In this document: piece after piece, positions 60,937 to 64,000 of the stretch
Position numbering within the stretch: position 1 is the stretch's first letter
How the letters are laid out: each line of letters opens with the position of its first letter
Origin: Paenibacillus chondroitinus NBRC 15376
GTDB taxonomy: Bacteria; Bacillota; Bacilli; Paenibacillales; NBRC-103111
Reading direction: 5' to 3'
NCBI RefSeq assembly: GCF_004000765.1
Contig: NZ_BILW01000024.1
Span: 1 to 64,000, forward strand
Length of the DNA stretch: 64,000 nucleotides
Notes under the pieces: generated by a model
What the model was told of the DNA's origin: nothing
Database searches by the model: none
What the model saw: the letters and a program-made list of their open reading frames with translations, nothing else
Made by a program: the position numbers and the translations under genes

Positions 60937-61146
60937 AAACGCGCCGGACCTATGGTCCTGCGCGAATTGCTATCCCGCAGGGAGGCCAACGCGAAATGCG
61001 TTAGCCCACCCTGATAAGTTCAGGTATGTGCTAACGCCTATAAAAATAATGAAATTGTACGAACCAAGCTGTGTTCTTCATATTGATTCGACTCCTTCAC
61101 TGTCATGATTATTACTGATTATAGCGGTGGGTTGTCAGCAATGCAA
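60937..61146 (-). ncRNA. Structured leader or small RNA with attenuator-like folding
   Basis: A promoter TTGCAT (61146-61141), 17 bases, TATAAT (61123-61118) starts a transcript near 61111. It contains GCGTTAGC (61043-61036 region) that pairs with GCTAACGC, enclosing a CCTGA/TCAGG hairpin. The same GCTAACGC can pair instead with a following GCGTTGGC. It ends in a perfect GC-rich hairpin GGACC/GGTCC within GCGC arms, followed by seven T (about 60968-60937), 33 bases before the small gene. It resembles an attenuator; no known riboswitch class was recognised. Confidence 0.55.
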
Positions 61147-61165
61147 CAACTTTTTTCTGAATTCT

Positions 61166-61645
61166 TTAGGCTAGAACCGCTTCAATATCTGCTGCAATAT
61201 CGGAAGGTTCCGTTCTCGCGCTGTACTGCTTGACTACGCTGCCGTTTGCGTCTACAAGGAATTTCACGAAATTCCATTCAATATCGCCAGTGCGATAAGG
61301 CTCTGGTGTGTGGCTTAGCAAATAGGTGAATAAAGGGTGAGCGTGTTCACCTTTCACATCGATCTTTGCAAACATCGGGAAAGTGACATTGTAATTAAGC
61401 TCACAGAAACTTTGAATCTCTTCATTGGTCCCCGGCTCTTGACCGGCAAATTGATTACAAGGGAATCCTAGAACAACAAGGCCCTTTTCTTGATATTGTT
61501 CGTATAAACTTTGCAAACCTTTGTAATGAGGAGTAAGTCCACAAGCGCTTGCTGTATTGACAATAAGCAATGCTTTGCCTTTGTAATCGGAAAGTGACTT
61601 CGTTTCTCCCGTAATGGTCTGAACTTCAATATCATAAATGGACAC
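61166..61645 (-). CDS. Glutathione peroxidase family protein (BsaA/Gpx-like, Cys type)
   Basis: A 159-residue thiol peroxidase of the glutathione peroxidase family with Cys instead of selenocysteine (NTASACGLTPHY, C35). FPCNQFAGQEP near 61 supplies the resolving-type Cys and Gln, and WNFVKFLVD carries the conserved Trp-Asn. Bacterial members usually use thioredoxin or bacillithiol rather than glutathione. GTG 61645 is preceded by AAGGAG. Divergent from helD. Confidence 0.9.
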   Translation of the reverse strand: MSIYDIEVQTITGETKSLSDYKGKALLIVNTASACGLTPHYKGLQSLYEQYQEKGLVVLGFPCNQFAGQEPGTNEEIQSFCELNYNVTFPMFAKIDVKGEHAHPLFTYLLSHTPEPYRTGDIEWNFVKFLVDANGSVVKQYSARTEPSDIAADIEAVLA

Positions 61646-61825
61646 AGTGATCTACTCCTTCAATGATAAAATAACTACTTGTCCATTATAGCATTGTTTG
61701 CCAACACCCCCAAATATCTTCATGTTAAAACGTTTTAGCTTCCCATATCCTGACAGGTGTGTTATATTGTTTACCTGTTTATTCGCAAAATAGACATATC
61801 ATCTGATCTTAGGAGGTAACTGATC

Positions 61826-63985
61826 TTGGACACAAAGACTCAAAGTGCCTATCAAGAAGAACTGCAGCGACTCGAAGAAACGAATATCGAAATTGACAAA
61901 CAACTGGCTAGGCTTAGAGCCACGCCTGTCTATTACGGCCCCGATTTAACGGAACAAGCGTTAGAAGTCGCACGTGAAAATGGGCGGAACAACTTAGCCA
62001 AAGCGGTTGATGAACCCTATTTTGGCCGTTTGGATTTTCAAGAATCAGGCACCGCTTCATCCCAGCCGCTCTATATCGGCAAATCAGGCGTTGAAGACGA
62101 ACGTACCGGCCAATTGCTCGTTATTGACTGGCGCGCACCGGTGGCCAGCTTGTTCTACTCATTCACAGGCGGACTTGATGCTGCTTCCTACGACTCACCG
62201 GACGGTCTCATCGAAGGCCTCGTCTATTTAAAGCGAAACCTCGTGGTCCGCAAGCAAATTCTTCAACGCGTCGTGGACACTTATGACCGCAACGAAGATT
62301 CTTTGGCTGTTGGCGACGAATTTTTGCTCTATCGGTTAGGGGAAAATAAAGACAACAAGCTTCGCGATATCGTCTCCACCATTCAAGCGGAGCAAGACCG
62401 CATCATCCGTGCCGCCAAAAATACCGCGCTCATTATCCAAGGGGTCGCAGGTAGTGGTAAAACGACGGTTGCCTTGCATCGTCTCGCCTTTTTACTCTAT
62501 CAATACCGTGAACAGGTTCGTGCTGAGCGAATGATTATTTTTGCACCGAACTCGATGTTCCTCGACTACATATCCGGCGTTCTGCCTGAACTAGGTGTCG
62601 GCAATATTCAGCAGAGTACTTTTACCGATTGGGCGCTCGATGTACTCGATCAAGAAGTGAAGTTAGCGGATCAAGCGCTAACCCTGCAAACCTGGTTCTC
62701 ACTTGGCAGCAAAAGACCACCACTCGACGATAACGCCCCAGGCAGGTTTAAGGGTTCGATGGAATTCAAACAATATTTGGATGATTGCTTGACCAAATTC
62801 GAGTCCTCCTACGTCCCAACGGCGGATTTCATTCCGTGGGAGGGCGTTAAGCTGCCGCTTGCGAACATCCGCGAATGGTTTTTCGTGGAGAATAAGCATT
62901 ATCCGCTCGTCAAACGCCGCGAACGCGTCGTAGCCCGCATCAAACGCTGGATGGAAATGCAGCTGGACAAAATCTGGGAGCAAACCCGGAAAAAAGAGCT
63001 GAAAAAGAAGTCGGCGCAGCGCTTGCGGACGTATTTGACCAGTTGGCCGGAGCATTCGGCATTCAGCTTCTACAAAATGTTGTTCGCTGAAAACAATCGC
63101 CCGGACAGCCTGCCTGCAGAGCTTCTGCATAAGCTTCCTGAGTCCATTGTTAGCGCATCGCTTAAGCTATTCAAGAAAAAAGAAGTGCAGCTTGAAGATC
63201 TCGCTCCACTCCTTCATATCCATACACGTCTATATGGCATTCCATCGGACCAATTGTTCGACCATGTCGTCATTGACGAAGCCCAAGACTTTTCACCTTT
63301 CCAGGTGGCTGTTCTTGATAGTTACACACGCAACAGTTCCTTTACGATTCTCGGTGATTTGTCGCAAGGGATTCATGCCTATCAAGGTATCAAAGACTGG
63401 AAAGAATTTTCCAGTTTGTTTCAGGAAGAGCAAGGCGGCTACTTCGAACTCGAGCGCAGTTACCGGTCAACGATGGAAATCATTCAGTTCGCCAATCTGG
63501 TGCTGCAACGAGGTGTCGAGAACCCGCTCCTTGCCGTGCCCGTGTTCCGCAGCGGGAACAAAGTTCGGGTTTTGCAGACTGACCTCAAACAAAGAATCCC
63601 CCTGCTGCTGCAGGCTATCGCGACATTACAACAAGGAACGTCCAGTACAATTGCCGTTGTTGCTCGTACGGAGAAGCAGGCTGAGGACTTGCACGACGTC
63701 CTGACCAAAGCCGGCATAGAAACAAATCTCATCACATCCAAACAACGTGTGTATCGCGGGGGAATTTCGGTTGTACCGGTTTATTTAACCAAAGGACTGG
63801 AATTTGACGCCGTTCTGCTGATGGATGTAACGGCCGCACATTATGAAGCAACGCTGATGGATGCCAAATTGCTTTATGTTGGCTGTACACGCGCGCTACA
63901 TGAATTATGGCTGATGGCTCCTGGCGATTTATCGCCTCTTGTCTCAACAGACGATGCGGACATTGTCACAACGGATTCACCTTAA
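61826..63985 (+). CDS. helD: RNA polymerase-associated helicase-like ATPase HelD
   Basis: A 719-residue UvrD-like protein of the HelD family, which recycles RNA polymerase in Gram-positives. The N-terminal coiled coil (EELQRLEETNIEIDKQLARLR) is the secondary-channel arm. Walker A GVAGSGKTT is near residue 206, then DEAQDFSPFQ near 484, GDLSQGIHAYQG near 510 and KGLEFDAVLL near 650. The start is TTG 61826, nine bases after AGGAGG. The stop at 63985 is followed by A-rich sequence at the window edge, possibly the start of a terminator. Monocistronic. Confidence 0.92.
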   Translation: MDTKTQSAYQEELQRLEETNIEIDKQLARLRATPVYYGPDLTEQALEVARENGRNNLAKAVDEPYFGRLDFQESGTASSQPLYIGKSGVEDERTGQLLVIDWRAPVASLFYSFTGGLDAASYDSPDGLIEGLVYLKRNLVVRKQILQRVVDTYDRNEDSLAVGDEFLLYRLGENKDNKLRDIVSTIQAEQDRIIRAAKNTALIIQGVAGSGKTTVALHRLAFLLYQYREQVRAERMIIFAPNSMFLDYISGVLPELGVGNIQQSTFTDWALDVLDQEVKLADQALTLQTWFSLGSKRPPLDDNAPGRFKGSMEFKQYLDDCLTKFESSYVPTADFIPWEGVKLPLANIREWFFVENKHYPLVKRRERVVARIKRWMEMQLDKIWEQTRKKELKKKSAQRLRTYLTSWPEHSAFSFYKMLFAENNRPDSLPAELLHKLPESIVSASLKLFKKKEVQLEDLAPLLHIHTRLYGIPSDQLFDHVVIDEAQDFSPFQVAVLDSYTRNSSFTILGDLSQGIHAYQGIKDWKEFSSLFQEEQGGYFELERSYRSTMEIIQFANLVLQRGVENPLLAVPVFRSGNKVRVLQTDLKQRIPLLLQAIATLQQGTSSTIAVVARTEKQAEDLHDVLTKAGIETNLITSKQRVYRGGISVVPVYLTKGLEFDAVLLMDVTAAHYEATLMDAKLLYVGCTRALHELWLMAPGDLSPLVSTDDADIVTTDSP

Positions 63986-64000
63986 AAAAAGACACCTGAT

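Noticed and set aside
60975-61035. Possible T-box antiterminator (AGGGTGG ... TCCCT)
   Set aside because: The conserved ACC after UGGN is absent and no Stem I with specifier loop is visible; the leader is too short for a standard T-box. Kept only as an unclassified leader.
1-64000. tRNA, rRNA, CRISPR arrays, insertion sequences, prophage
   Set aside because: No cloverleaf, direct-repeat array, transposase or phage gene was seen while reading the window; a tool scan could still find short ones.

Overview
The window reads as a chromosomal segment of a spore-forming, Gram-positive member of the Paenibacillaceae (Paenibacillus-like). The evidence is the strong AGGAGG-type ribosome binding sites with frequent TTG/GTG starts, bacillithiol genes (ypdA, bshB2), a qox quinol oxidase operon, a sporulation-type PAS histidine kinase, HelD, a PucR regulator, Bacillus-type LexA (SOS) boxes and spore-surface genes. 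I saw no rRNA, tRNA, CRISPR array or insertion sequence. The only clear gene decay is a YheC/D remnant.

Layout. 1-6.0 kb: 5' part of hrpB (cut by the window edge), a DUF2533 gene, small genes, a NUDIX hydrolase, ypdA, and a small unknown gene plus DNA-3-methyladenine glycosylase (tag) whose promoters are each bracketed by two SOS-box-like sites. 6.0-10 kb: a thiamine-precursor uptake operon (thiY, DUF77 protein, thiX, thiZ, TatD-like hydrolase) under a TPP riboswitch with an intrinsic terminator. 10-18.4 kb: an eight-gene minus-strand operon with a BMP-type ABC importer (ATPase, two permeases, lipoprotein), two paralogous isochorismatase-fold amidohydrolases, a cupin and a PucR regulator. It looks like uptake and breakdown of a ureide, biuret-like or other small amide nitrogen source. 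18.6-29.4 kb: patatin phospholipase, a lipoprotein/histidine kinase/HD-GYP response regulator operon, uridine kinase, an MFS transporter with a conserved partner, an M29 aminopeptidase and a TPR-linked L,D-transpeptidase. 29.5-34.3 kb: qoxABCD terminal oxidase. 34.5-47.7 kb: mostly housekeeping enzymes (MBL hydrolase, epimerase, FAD monooxygenase, deoxynucleoside kinase, PAS kinase, phospholipase-like protein, M3 peptidase, Ung, TopB).

47.8-54.3 kb is a spore-surface island: a BclA C-terminal-domain protein, a companion spore protein that appears to start at an ATA codon, four TPR-linked family-2 glycosyltransferases and a wrecked YheC/D ATP-grasp gene. 55-58 kb holds a RavA-ViaA-like AAA+/VWA pair, followed by a 775-nt convergent spacer that carries four palindromes in helical phase. 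58.9-64 kb: YvyF-like zinc protein, MOSC protein, bshB2, a small protein resembling a free-standing aminoacyl-tRNA synthetase anticodon-binding domain behind a structured attenuator-like leader, glutathione peroxidase and helD.

The items most worth follow-up are the PucR/BMP/amidohydrolase operon, the SOS-bracketed unknown gene, the phased palindromes after viaA, the structured leader at 61.0 kb, and the spore-surface glycosylation island with its unusual start codon and internal terminator.
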